Shown piece after piece: positions 49,771-57,833 of a stretch of DNA of 64,000 nt. This DNA comes from Eutreptiella sp. 'Long Island Sound 2002' (taxonomy: Eukaryota > Euglenozoa > Euglenophyceae > Eutreptiales > Eutreptiaceae). The stretch covers positions 110,209,188-110,273,187 of the forward strand of contig OZ038383.1 in NCBI GenBank assembly GCA_964036045.1. Direction: 5' to 3'. The notes beneath the pieces are model-generated. The model searched no databases and had not been told where the DNA came from. It saw only the letters and a program-made list of their open reading frames with translations. The first letter of the stretch is position 1, and every line of letters begins with the position of its first letter. The position numbers were made by a program, and so were the translations under genes.

Positions 49771-50962
49771 TGGTAGCAGAGGCTACCTGAATGTTGTTCC
49801 TTTGGTGTCCCAACCACAGCCCGCTCCCCAGTACGGCCCCGTAGACCCCGCCGCTTCCGGAGAAGTAACGATTACGTTGCCCTGGTGCTGTGCGAACGAG
49901 GCCTTGAGAGGAATGCCTTGCGCAAGCCCAAGCTGCCCAAGAAGGGCGCAATTCAGCAGCTGTGGAGACCCAAATTACCATCCCAATCCCAGTCGAAATT
50001 GGCCATCAAGCAGCTGGAATCTCCCAGCCTACGACGATGGCAACGCTCCGGTGGAGCTTACGGACCTGGCAGGTACCAATACTCCTTACCAATGTCCACA
50101 TTTTGAGACCATCGACGCCGATCTGAACGACATTGAGATGGGTGGTCCAGGTGAGGTACCTAGCTATAATCGACCAGTCTCTTGGGCACAATGGGACGAC
50201 CATTTGTCTCCAGAAGTGACCCGTAACCTTGAGGCCCTTGAGGCCCTTTGTCTCTTAGCCACGTCTAAGCTGATCGGACAAGAAAGAATCGCCTCTGATT
50301 TTTTAATGGAATATTTTTTCCTCCTTCAGGACGAAATTAATACCAGGATGTGGTGGCGTTCTCAAGAAAATGACTCTTTTGCAATTTTTTTGCAGATCTG
50401 GAAGGCAAGTCCCTTCCCGAAGGAGAAGACCAAGGCACCTGTTGCCGGGCCCTTCGCCCCTCATCCCCCTGTTTCCATCCGCGACGATCTAGCCGCCGCG
50501 GTTGAGGAAGGAATTTTAGAGGCAGCCAGGCAGGCCAGCCTGGAAATCAGGGCTGAAGGAGCTCCCCAAGTGGACTCCTGGCTGCGGACCACTGAGATTA
50601 GCGGTCCGACAGCCTGCTCAGGCCCTTCAGGACACGGTATGTATTGTCCTGCCGACTGCTCCTGCAGATTCCAGCGAGATTCTGAGCTCCAATTGCTCAA
50701 GGATCAAATGCAACTCATCATTCAGACGCTGGGAATAAAAGATCTTTTCAAGACGCACATGCGATCTGAGGGCGCATCATCGGTGGAACAAGCAACAGAG
50801 CCGTCGGAGGAGGCGACAGAAATTTTTTCAATTGCTCCTTCGGTGGACTCCAAGACCACCGATGCAAGGATCAGCAGGACCAAGCTAAAGGAAAGGGTAA
50901 CAATCTCTCGTTCTCAGAGTAGGACGGCGAAGGCTAGGACTGAGGCTCAGAATGCCAAGTGA
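49607..50962 (+). CDS. gag: Gag, N-terminal part (starts inside the LTR)
   Basis: The ATG at 49607 has a strong context (A at -3, G at +4). The frame codes for 451 residues and stops at TGA 50960-50962. The first 54 codons lie in the LTR, and codons about 56-59 overlap the primer-binding site, so the LTR edge falls inside the protein. Residues about 350-380 (DSELQLLKDQMQLIIQ) look like a short coiled coil, followed by a Ser/Arg/Lys-rich linker. There is a Cys-rich patch near residues 90-115. After the TGA the same frame stays open into the capsid region, so this looks like the front of one long Gag. The TGA may be a CGA-to-TGA mutation (Arg suits the linker) or a read-through site. Confidence 0.8.
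   Translation: MDLASVVAALASVGVRVSGSTPNSNVQVDSSRACPTGLAGLEPSGTINDPGQHFHGSRGYLNVVPLVSQPQPAPQYGPVDPAASGEVTITLPWCCANEALRGMPCASPSCPRRAQFSSCGDPNYHPNPSRNWPSSSWNLPAYDDGNAPVELTDLAGTNTPYQCPHFETIDADLNDIEMGGPGEVPSYNRPVSWAQWDDHLSPEVTRNLEALEALCLLATSKLIGQERIASDFLMEYFFLLQDEINTRMWWRSQENDSFAIFLQIWKASPFPKEKTKAPVAGPFAPHPPVSIRDDLAAAVEEGILEAARQASLEIRAEGAPQVDSWLRTTEISGPTACSGPSGHGMYCPADCSCRFQRDSELQLLKDQMQLIIQTLGIKDLFKTHMRSEGASSVEQATEPSEEATEIFSIAPSVDSKTTDARISRTKLKERVTISRSQSRTAKARTEAQNAK
49771..49782 (+). other. Primer-binding site (initiator Met tRNA)
   Basis: TGGTAGCAGAGG directly follows the 5' LTR. It is complementary to the 3' end of a eukaryotic initiator-Met tRNA of the animal type (acceptor ending CCTCTGCTA plus CCA), giving 12 paired bases. 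It lies within the open gag frame. Confidence 0.88.
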
Positions 50963-52642
50963 ACTGCCTCCCGTACTGCCCCTCCTGCTGCTGATTCCAA
51001 TGCCTTAGCCCAGCTGTTGCTCGCCCAGACCCTCAACGGAGCTGGTGTGGCGAATGATGCCGCCAAGGTGTCTGCCATTACGGCCGGTGTTGGGCTGGAT
51101 TCGCTTCTTAATCCTACTTCATTGCGACTTCGTCAGGTTGCCAAGCAACCGAAGTATAATGGGAACCCCAGACGTTGGCCTCAGTTCCAACGGGAATTTA
51201 AACTGTGGGTTAAGACTCAAAAACTCCAAGATGATCAGTTCCTGATGGCCCTCTTGGACTGCCTTGAGGGAGCGCCGGCCAACACTTGGCTCAGGACCTG
51301 GAGTGATCGTGAGGATACAAGTTCCCCCCTTACCTTTGATGAGGTGTGGGAACAGTTGGAGGTACGTGGATCCCGGCTGCCAGAGGACCATTACCACCAA
51401 ATGTTGAAGAATTTTCCTTCATTCTCGCGATTAATCTTGCACGAAGTGCAAGACAAGAGACAGCGCTTCTGGAACTTAGTGGAAGAATCCGAACATTCAG
51501 GCGAAAAATTTTCTAGTGCCGAGCTGAAAAATTTAATTTTTGACAAGATCCCCTCAGAAACCGCCACCACCCTTCGGAACAAACAGTCCGAAGAAAAGGT
51601 CAAGACCTGGTGGGCGGAGGTCGAAGGCTTCGATGCCTCGGCCAACAGGTTTACCGTCAGGGAGGCACTTCAAAAGTGCTCCCCCACGTCGTTTTCCAAG
51701 GTGAAATTCACTGAAAACACGTGGAAAATCAAGTTTAATGAACACGAGGATCGGGACTTGTTTGTCCAAGTCCTCAACAAGGGAGTAAGCTTCCATGGCC
51801 ATCGCCTGAAGGCCAAGAACTGGGTGTTTTCGTTCACCCCGAAAGAACTCTGGGAAGAGGTTGAGCGGCTCGCTGACGCCGCCAATCAAAATTTCCATGA
51901 GGGTCTTGGGAGAAACAAGAATACCCAGCAAAACACCCAAAATGGGGCCCAAAAGGGCAACAAAAAGGTGAATGACACCCGGAATGTTCAGGATCACTGT
52001 AGCATCTGCCTTCTTTTAGGTTCTACGAACCGAGCTAAGACGCATTCTACTGGTAATCACCGATGGTCTCCTTACGATCACAAGGTGATTGGTGAAAATA
52101 TCAGTAATCCGCAGAATTCAGACAGGAATGACAGACAGGTGCATGGTGGGAAGGCTGGAAAAGGGAATCCGACCCCCTCCGGTGGAAACAAAAATACTGG
52201 AGGCCCTGGCGGGTCCCAAGGCAAAGGAAATCGGACTCCATCCGGCTCCGGTGGACAGCCGAACGGCCAGACAAATCCCAATAGCAACGCCGGAGGCGGA
52301 AATCGAAATCCAGGCCAAACCCCTCAATCCGGTACAAACAAGGGAAATGCTCCAGGATTCCAGGGTAAAGGTAAGGGAAATCCTTCGGGAACCCCCTTCT
52401 CTGGTAAGGGCAGAGGGCGTGGCGACGGTGGAGGTCCATCATCCGGCGGCCGTGGCCGTGGACGTGGAAAGGGCAACCATCGTGTGGATCAGGTCTCAGG
52501 TGCAGATCAGGTGTCCGATGCGGATCGAGATTATGTCGAAAATGCCTTGAATCCAGCAGATGATCCGTTCCAAGATGAGTGGGTCGATGAATCAGGGTGT
52601 GTTCACAATGTTAACGCAGCCACTGGAGGTCAGAACGCCTAG
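50963..52642 (+). CDS. gag: Gag, C-terminal part: capsid and nucleocapsid
   Basis: This is the same frame as 49607-50962, open from the codon after the TGA to TAG 52640-52642 (559 sense codons). The first in-frame ATG is at 51245, already inside the capsid fold, so independent initiation is unlikely. The segment from YNGNPRRWPQFQREF (about residues 65-80) onward, with regular Trp and Leu spacing, resembles the retrotransposon Gag capsid. Near residue 345 a Cys-X2-Cys with downstream His residues (DHCSICLLLG...THSTGNH) could be a variant zinc finger. The last 200 residues are Gly/Asn/Arg/Lys-rich with RGRG clusters, consistent with RNA binding. The TAG is followed in the same frame by the protease. 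Confidence 0.8.
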   Translation, partial: TASRTAPPAADSNALAQLLLAQTLNGAGVANDAAKVSAITAGVGLDSLLNPTSLRLRQVAKQPKYNGNPRRWPQFQREFKLWVKTQKLQDDQFLMALLDCLEGAPANTWLRTWSDREDTSSPLTFDEVWEQLEVRGSRLPEDHYHQMLKNFPSFSRLILHEVQDKRQRFWNLVEESEHSGEKFSSAELKNLIFDKIPSETATTLRNKQSEEKVKTWWAEVEGFDASANRFTVREALQKCSPTSFSKVKFTENTWKIKFNEHEDRDLFVQVLNKGVSFHGHRLKAKNWVFSFTPKELWEEVERLADAANQNFHEGLGRNKNTQQNTQNGAQKGNKKVNDTRNVQDHCSICLLLGSTNRAKTHSTGNHRWSPYDHKVIGENISNPQNSDRNDRQVHGGKAGKGNPTPSGGNKNTGGPGGSQGKGNRTPSGSGGQPNGQTNPNSNAGGGNRNPGQTPQSGTNKGNAPGFQGKGKGNPSGTPFSGKGRGRGDGGGPSSGGRGRGRGKGNHRVDQVSGADQVSDADRDYVENALNPADDPFQDEWVDESGCVHNVNAATGGQNA

Positions 52643-52677
52643 GGGAGCCACGAAAATCGCCCCTCCCCAGGCGATTT
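52640..52677 (+). promoter_or_regulatory. Gag stop (TAG) with candidate read-through pseudoknot
   Basis: Directly after TAG, GGGAG (52643-52647) can pair with CTCCC (52663-52667) in the loop of a perfect 8-bp hairpin AAATCGCC (52654-52661)/GGCGATTT (52670-52677). The pairing order is that of an H-type pseudoknot. Murine leukaemia virus-type elements use a pseudoknot after UAG G for gag-pol read-through. Here the structure begins with no 8-nt spacer and its last loop is only 1-2 nt, which is tight, so the hairpin is well supported and the pseudoknot less so. Confidence 0.45.
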
Positions 52678-53911
52678 CAGGCATGATCCCCAGATTCCAT
52701 CTCGACCATTACTTGATGTAGGGTCGCTTGTCTCCTGTCCCCTGGATCCGGCAGCGGATCCTTCTGTTGTAGTGGACGAGGTTGGTGTACAGTCCAAGCA
52801 AAGGGCCCGTCAGTTTGTCACAAAGCTGTGGGTCTCTGATTGCAAGGGAAATTTCCACCTCGCCACTTGTTTGTGTGACAATGGATCAGAGGTAAATCTC
52901 CAATCCAATTCTTTCTTACCCGACGACTGCGTGTTTGAGTCGCCTCATCCTGTTACCCTCGAGGGAGTTTCTGGACATTCTCTCGCAGGTGGGCAACGCG
53001 GTTGTTATATATCCACTCATTTGGTCGCTCAAGACCTTTGGGAAGAAGGTAATGTAGAGGAAGTTGTCCTTAAGGATGACTACTTCTATCGAGCCGACAT
53101 AAAGTATGACCTTTACTTGGGCCATCCTTGGCTTCGTAAGAACAGGGTGGCGCCCGTAGGTCATCGGCGTTGTTTTTTGCTGGAGTCAGGTCCCTTGGAG
53201 CGTCCTGAATTTCGTTTTTTGCACGCAGGGTTTAAAAGTGCAGAAGAATTTTTGAAGCAAAAGGTTACACCAAAATTTGGCGAAGATGTCACCATTGCAG
53301 AGGTGAATGGGAGTGCCGATTACTCCCGAGAGTTAGAATGTCTTCGTAGGGACTCCCAGCCACGACGCCCTTCGCGCTGGCACTCTTCATCCTACAGAGT
53401 TGTCGACAAATGGCGCGATTCAATTTGTGAATATTTTTATGAACACCATTCCTTTTGGCCACAGTATGATGCCTTTGCTAACCGCGAGAACAAGCGCTTT
53501 GACAAGCACTTTCGCGACGCTTGGACCCATAAATGGGACAAGAAGTTGTGGATTAATCCTCCGTTTCACTTAATCCAGCAGGTCATCCACAAAATCAAGC
53601 AAGATAAAACCCAGGCGATTTTAGTTGTGCCCTTGTGGGACGACAAGCCTTGGTTTCAGGAATTGCAAGACATTTGTGTAGATTACATCGAACTTCCCAG
53701 GAAGATTAAGCTGTATGCCAGGGACGACACAGGTCCCCTGCCACAGCGGTCCTGGAGTTCGCTTGCATTCCTGGTGGATGGAAAGCTTTCTGACTCTAAT
53801 TCTGCTGATTCTGGTACTGATTCCTGTGTTGGGTCTGAATCTGAGGTTGAGCGTGGTACTGATGATGAATCTATTTTTTCTGATTTTTGTCCGTCAGATA
53901 CCCAAGGTTGA
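52643..53911 (+). CDS. pro: Protease plus Dam-like domain (no start codon)
   Basis: Open for 422 codons in the gag frame, from just after TAG 52640 to TGA 53909-53911, without a single ATG. It must therefore be made by read-through or be a broken frame. Counting from GTG 52772, DNGS at 36-39 matches the catalytic D-[ST]-G of retropepsins (second residue Asn here), and YDLYLGHPWL at 112-121 is the typical conserved C-terminal protease motif. Residues about 211-310 (DAFANREN, NPPF at 262-265, VVPLWDDKPW) match the Dam-like methyltransferase domain I know from DIRS elements and some algal Ty3 elements. NPPF is the motif IV form expected of an N6-adenine methyltransferase; the AdoMet-binding FxGxG motif is not seen, so activity is doubtful. 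A Ser/Asp/Glu-rich tail leads into the frameshift zone. Confidence 0.8.
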   Translation, partial: GSHENRPSPGDFRHDPQIPSRPLLDVGSLVSCPLDPAADPSVVVDEVGVQSKQRARQFVTKLWVSDCKGNFHLATCLCDNGSEVNLQSNSFLPDDCVFESPHPVTLEGVSGHSLAGGQRGCYISTHLVAQDLWEEGNVEEVVLKDDYFYRADIKYDLYLGHPWLRKNRVAPVGHRRCFLLESGPLERPEFRFLHAGFKSAEEFLKQKVTPKFGEDVTIAEVNGSADYSRELECLRRDSQPRRPSRWHSSSYRVVDKWRDSICEYFYEHHSFWPQYDAFANRENKRFDKHFRDAWTHKWDKKLWINPPFHLIQQVIHKIKQDKTQAILVVPLWDDKPWFQELQDICVDYIELPRKIKLYARDDTGPLPQRSWSSLAFLVDGKLSDSNSADSGTDSCVGSESEVERGTDDESIFSDFCPSDTQG

Positions 53912-56900
53912 TCCAACGTCAAATGGATCCGCCTCGTCTCCCTCTTCCCCAATACGATCGACATCGAAAAGAATCTTCAGTGCACGGGCGAAGAAAAATT
54001 TTCAATCGCGCCGCAAATTCAGAGTTTTTTATGAAAAACCCCGTGTGGAAGCTTTCATAGATCCTTTCGAGGAGCTGGATCACGAAGAGAATCTCTGGAA
54101 TGTCGACACTCGACCCACCTATCTTCAAGAGGCAGTTGATACGGACCTCTTTAGGGACATCCGTAAGAAGATTCTTCCTGCCAAGGCCGAAGAAGTCGCC
54201 AAAGTTTTTTCGACAGTAATTCCTGGCGATCAGGTGGACACTGAATTGTGTTCCAAGTCAAGAGAAAAGATTTTTGAGGAACGGAAGGACACAACCCTTT
54301 CGGGTAAGTTGATCAAAGACCCCCCCGTCCGTGGGCAGTTCGGTGAAGCCTTCATCGAGCTTCGTGAAGGGTACAAGGCGAAGAAACAGCGTCCTTATGA
54401 GAACCATGGACACAAACATGAGATCCTCAGAAAAAAAATCGAGAGAAATCTCAGGGAATTTGGTTGGCTTGAGGGTTGTATGACCAGCGAATGGTGCTGT
54501 GCACCCTTCACAGTCCCGAAGCCGCCGCCTGCAGACCAGAACACTATTGATGGTTGGCAAATGGTTGTTGATTTTCGCAATCTCAACGCCAAAACAGAGG
54601 CGGATTCGCACCCCCTACCCCTCATTGAGGAGGAAATCGCCAAGAGGGCAAGAGGTCGTTTGTTTTCTGTGCTGGATCTCCGTCACGGCTTTCACCAAAT
54701 GCCGTTGAGGAAGGACAGCCGACCTCTCACCTGTATGTGCACGCCATGTGGCCCAGTTGAGTGGACGGTCATGCCCATGGGCCTGAAGAACGCCCCTTCG
54801 TTTTTTCAAAGAATGATGGAGGATGTGCTTTTTACAGCTCATCCTGAGCTTCGTGCCTTCGTGAGTGTGTACATAGATGACATAATCATCGCGACGGAGG
54901 GGGAGGGACTGACCGAAGCCGAGCTGGTGGCCCTACATGAAAAGCAGCTGAACCAGGTTTTGGACATTCTTGATGCCAGTCAGCTGATTTGTGGGCCAAA
55001 GAAGGGAAAATTATTTTTAAAATCAGTCGAATTTTGTGGTTCTCTCCTAGAGAATGGCACCCGACGACCCAGTCCAGGGAAGCTCGTCGCTATTCAGAAG
55101 TGGAAGCGCCCTGAGACGATCACAGAGTTGAGAGGATTCCTGGGTTGTTGCAATTTTTACCACACTTTTGTGCCGAATTATGCCAAATTTGCTGCCCCCC
55201 TCACTGAATTATTGAAGGTAGGGAGAGATGCAGGCAAGGCAGGTTCAAAGGTTCGTGTCAAGTGGACTGACGAGTGCGAGGAGGCCTTCCATCACTTGAA
55301 GGCGGCCCTCTGCGAAGTCGCCACCTTGCATGTGCCGCAATTTGACCGACCCTTCTACATAAGAACCGACGCTTCTAGGTATGCGATCGGAGCTGTCCTT
55401 GAACAGGTTGATGAAGCCACAGGTGATCATTACCCTCTTGCATTTTGGTCTCGGAAGCTAGCCCCACGCCAAATGCAATGGTCGCCGCGTGAGCAAGAAA
55501 CATATGCCATAATTTGCACTCTAAAAAAGTACCAATCGTGGGTTGGCACCAATCGAGTCGAGGTCCTGACGGATCATCGATCTCTGGAGTATTGGGCCAC
55601 CGAACACATTGATACTGTCGCGAGCCCTGCTGGTCGACGGGCAAGATGGCACGAATTTCTCAGTCTGTTTGACCTCCATGTGTCGTATTTGCCTGGAAAA
55701 CACAACACGGTAGCGGATGCTCTGAGCCGATGGGCTTACCCCGCTTCAGAGGGGCTGCAAAGTACCAACATCCATGGTACGGAGCAGGACCGCCACGTCG
55801 TAATCGAGTGGGATCAAGAGGAAAAAAAGCTCTTGCGACGTGAATGCATGCAATGCGCAGTTAAACAGCATGCATTGCCGTGTCACGACATCACGGCCTT
55901 TTCAGATCCGGCGCATGCTCATGAGATCTGCACCAAAACACTGAAAGTCGTGGAGAAAGTCACCGATCCCTCCTCAGGGAGTGTGAAACGGTTTGACTAT
56001 ACCCGACGAGTAAGTCGATTTCGGTTGATCCAGGGCATTAAGCGTCGAGATCCGGCCAAAACTCCACCCCTGCCTAAAGATTCCCTGATCATCCGTGACT
56101 GGACGTCCGATTATCTGCAGGATCCCATGTTTAAAGAGGTCTTTGGAAATCTCAAATCCAAAGATGCTCACAAGGATGGGATTTTTTCTGAGTATTCGTT
56201 GGATGGGGGGAAGCTGTGGATGGAGGGTAAATTGTGCGTACCAGACGCCCTGGCCTCCCGAGTGTTAAACTGGTGGCACAAATGGGAGTCCCCCCACGCA
56301 CATGGCCGTAGATTATGGTCGATGATTAAACATAGGTTGTTTGGCTCACGGCTATATACTCATTGCATGAAAGTAGCCGCCGGATGTGCCCAATGTGCTG
56401 TCTCGTCGCCCCCCAGCCCGAAGAAGCACGGCCATCTGAGGCCACACCCTATTCCGGAGCGCCTCTTTAACAGAGTCACCAGTGATTTCTTCTATTTCGG
56501 TGAACTCGATGACGAAGAGTGCCATTGGACTAACAAAAAAGTCAATGGTGTGCTCCTTATTCAGTGCCGTCATTCCGGCTACATTCAAGTGTTGCCTTGC
56601 AACATTGAGTCGATGACTGGCAAGGCTGCCGCCAAATGGTGCGCGCAGACCTGGATGGGAGGTTGGGACGTCCCATCCGAGGTGGTTACGGACTCAGGCA
56701 AAGAGTACACCTCCGAATGGTGGAGAGAATTATGTGCTCGCCTTGGAATCCACCACCTCAGGTGTGAAATCCACTCACATCAAGCGCTGCCAGGCGAAAG
56801 AGCCGGCCGCTCACTTATAAATATGCTCCGTAAGGAACTCGCCAGTGAGAAGGACTTCCATTGGCTTGAGATTCTTTTCGCCATGCTTCGCCGTTACCAC

Positions 56901-57647
56901 AACACGCCTTTGTATCATGGCCTTTCTCCAAATGAAATTGTCTTTGGACGAAAGAAGTGTTGGTGGAACATGCCGTTGAATAATCCTCGCCCTTGTAAAG
57001 ATGCTTCGTTGTTTTTGGACGAAGTCCAACGAGCAGAAAAAACTGTCTCGAAATTAATCGAGAAGCATCAAGCTGACTGGCTTTGGGTCCAGAATCAAGG
57101 CCGAAAAAACCCCCACAATTTTGAAGTCGATGATCGAGTTTGGCTTCGAAAATCCGAAACCACCCTGGACGGAGATGATAAGCTTCTTCCCTTGTGGGAG
57201 GGGCCATTCGCTGTTACAGCGCGTCTTGGTGAGAACAGGTGGAGGATTCTTGTGGATGTCAGCAGGGAAATTGACGTTTCGGGCGATCGCCTCAAGAGAG
57301 AGATCCCCTCCCCCAAGGATCGGGCTAAACCCCTTTCTTGGAATTCGAAAATGTTGTCCGATCGGGTCATCGAAGGGGGGAAGTACGAACTCAAGAGGAT
57401 TTTAGAAGCAAGACGTGACGCCAAGGGCGAATGGGAATTTCTATGTGAGTGGAGGGGCTTTGATTCCAGTCACAACAACTGGGAACCAGCCCATTCTTTT
57501 GTTCATGGGTACACCAAGGGGTTCATCGACTTCCTCAAGAAGCACCCCGAAATTGGCGTACTCCTGACAGACTGTTTGTCGAAACCAGACAGACAGGTGG
57601 AGAGCGACGGAAAAAGACCTGTGGTGAATCGAGATCCAGCCTTTTAG
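53715..57647 (+). CDS. pol: Pol: reverse transcriptase, RNase H, integrase, chromodomain
   Basis: A 1,310-codon frame, +1 relative to gag-pro, overlapping it by 197 bp and ending at TAG 57645-57647. The first 60 or so residues are probably a shadow of the acidic protease tail; the true protein likely starts at the frameshift near 53880-53911. RT spans about 200-430 with FSVLDLRHGF and the catalytic YIDD at 386-389. RNase H spans about 540-660 with IRTDASRYAIGAVLEQ, TDHRSLEYW and VADALSRW. Integrase spans about 850-1100, with a His/His/Cys/Cys finger ending CAQC and a D, D, 34, E core (TSDFF, VVTDSGKEY, PGERAGR). A chromodomain at about 1224-1278 (YELKRILEARR, FLCEWRGF, NNWEPAHSF) retains the aromatic cage residues and would bind methylated histone tails. 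All key RT and integrase residues are present, so the element may be competent. Confidence 0.93.
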   Translation: MPGTTQVPCHSGPGVRLHSWWMESFLTLILLILVLIPVLGLNLRLSVVLMMNLFFLIFVRQIPKVDPTSNGSASSPSSPIRSTSKRIFSARAKKNFQSRRKFRVFYEKPRVEAFIDPFEELDHEENLWNVDTRPTYLQEAVDTDLFRDIRKKILPAKAEEVAKVFSTVIPGDQVDTELCSKSREKIFEERKDTTLSGKLIKDPPVRGQFGEAFIELREGYKAKKQRPYENHGHKHEILRKKIERNLREFGWLEGCMTSEWCCAPFTVPKPPPADQNTIDGWQMVVDFRNLNAKTEADSHPLPLIEEEIAKRARGRLFSVLDLRHGFHQMPLRKDSRPLTCMCTPCGPVEWTVMPMGLKNAPSFFQRMMEDVLFTAHPELRAFVSVYIDDIIIATEGEGLTEAELVALHEKQLNQVLDILDASQLICGPKKGKLFLKSVEFCGSLLENGTRRPSPGKLVAIQKWKRPETITELRGFLGCCNFYHTFVPNYAKFAAPLTELLKVGRDAGKAGSKVRVKWTDECEEAFHHLKAALCEVATLHVPQFDRPFYIRTDASRYAIGAVLEQVDEATGDHYPLAFWSRKLAPRQMQWSPREQETYAIICTLKKYQSWVGTNRVEVLTDHRSLEYWATEHIDTVASPAGRRARWHEFLSLFDLHVSYLPGKHNTVADALSRWAYPASEGLQSTNIHGTEQDRHVVIEWDQEEKKLLRRECMQCAVKQHALPCHDITAFSDPAHAHEICTKTLKVVEKVTDPSSGSVKRFDYTRRVSRFRLIQGIKRRDPAKTPPLPKDSLIIRDWTSDYLQDPMFKEVFGNLKSKDAHKDGIFSEYSLDGGKLWMEGKLCVPDALASRVLNWWHKWESPHAHGRRLWSMIKHRLFGSRLYTHCMKVAAGCAQCAVSSPPSPKKHGHLRPHPIPERLFNRVTSDFFYFGELDDEECHWTNKKVNGVLLIQCRHSGYIQVLPCNIESMTGKAAAKWCAQTWMGGWDVPSEVVTDSGKEYTSEWWRELCARLGIHHLRCEIHSHQALPGERAGRSLINMLRKELASEKDFHWLEILFAMLRRYHNTPLYHGLSPNEIVFGRKKCWWNMPLNNPRPCKDASLFLDEVQRAEKTVSKLIEKHQADWLWVQNQGRKNPHNFEVDDRVWLRKSETTLDGDDKLLPLWEGPFAVTARLGENRWRILVDVSREIDVSGDRLKREIPSPKDRAKPLSWNSKMLSDRVIEGGKYELKRILEARRDAKGEWEFLCEWRGFDSSHNNWEPAHSFVHGYTKGFIDFLKKHPEIGVLLTDCLSKPDRQVESDGKRPVVNRDPAF
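53862..53911 (+). other. Protease-to-RT +1 frame change
   Basis: The gag-pro frame ends at GGT TGA (53906-53911), while pol is open in the +1 frame throughout the region. A slip from GGT to GTT at the stop codon would join the frames with no loss of sequence. In-frame ATGs of the pol frame at 53862 and 53865 offer internal initiation instead. A one-base indel is the null explanation. Confidence 0.4.
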
Positions 57648-57833
57648 GGCCCTCAGCAGCCACATTCCAGGGCTGATCCGTCGATCCCCCCTCCTGCGGT
57701 CAGGCCAGCCCAGGAACCAAATGAGGACCAAGCTTCGAGTTCGGCCGCTGATTTGCAGCGCCCAAGCCGTACGTGGGCCCGACCAGACAGGTTGGTGGTC
57801 ACATGTATTCGTGCTTGGCCGAATTCGACTTGA
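57648..57833 (+). other. 61-codon open extension after the pol TAG
   Basis: After TAG 57645 the pol frame stays open for 61 codons to TGA 57831-57833. It is Pro-, Ser- and Arg-rich, with RPSRTWARPDRL, which recalls the basic tails of Ty3/Gypsy integrases (R-R-S-S-R...P-D-R). The TAG might therefore be a late premature stop or a leaky one. No conserved domain is present. Confidence 0.35.

Noticed and set aside
50960-50962. Selenocysteine at the Gag TGA
   Set aside because: No reason for Sec in a Gag linker and no SECIS-like structure was noticed; mutation or read-through is simpler.
49607-57647. Reassigned stop codons in the host (UAG/UGA as sense)
   Set aside because: The 1,310-codon pol frame and both Gag parts contain no other in-frame TAG or TGA. 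Stops occur only at domain edges, so a variant code is not supported.
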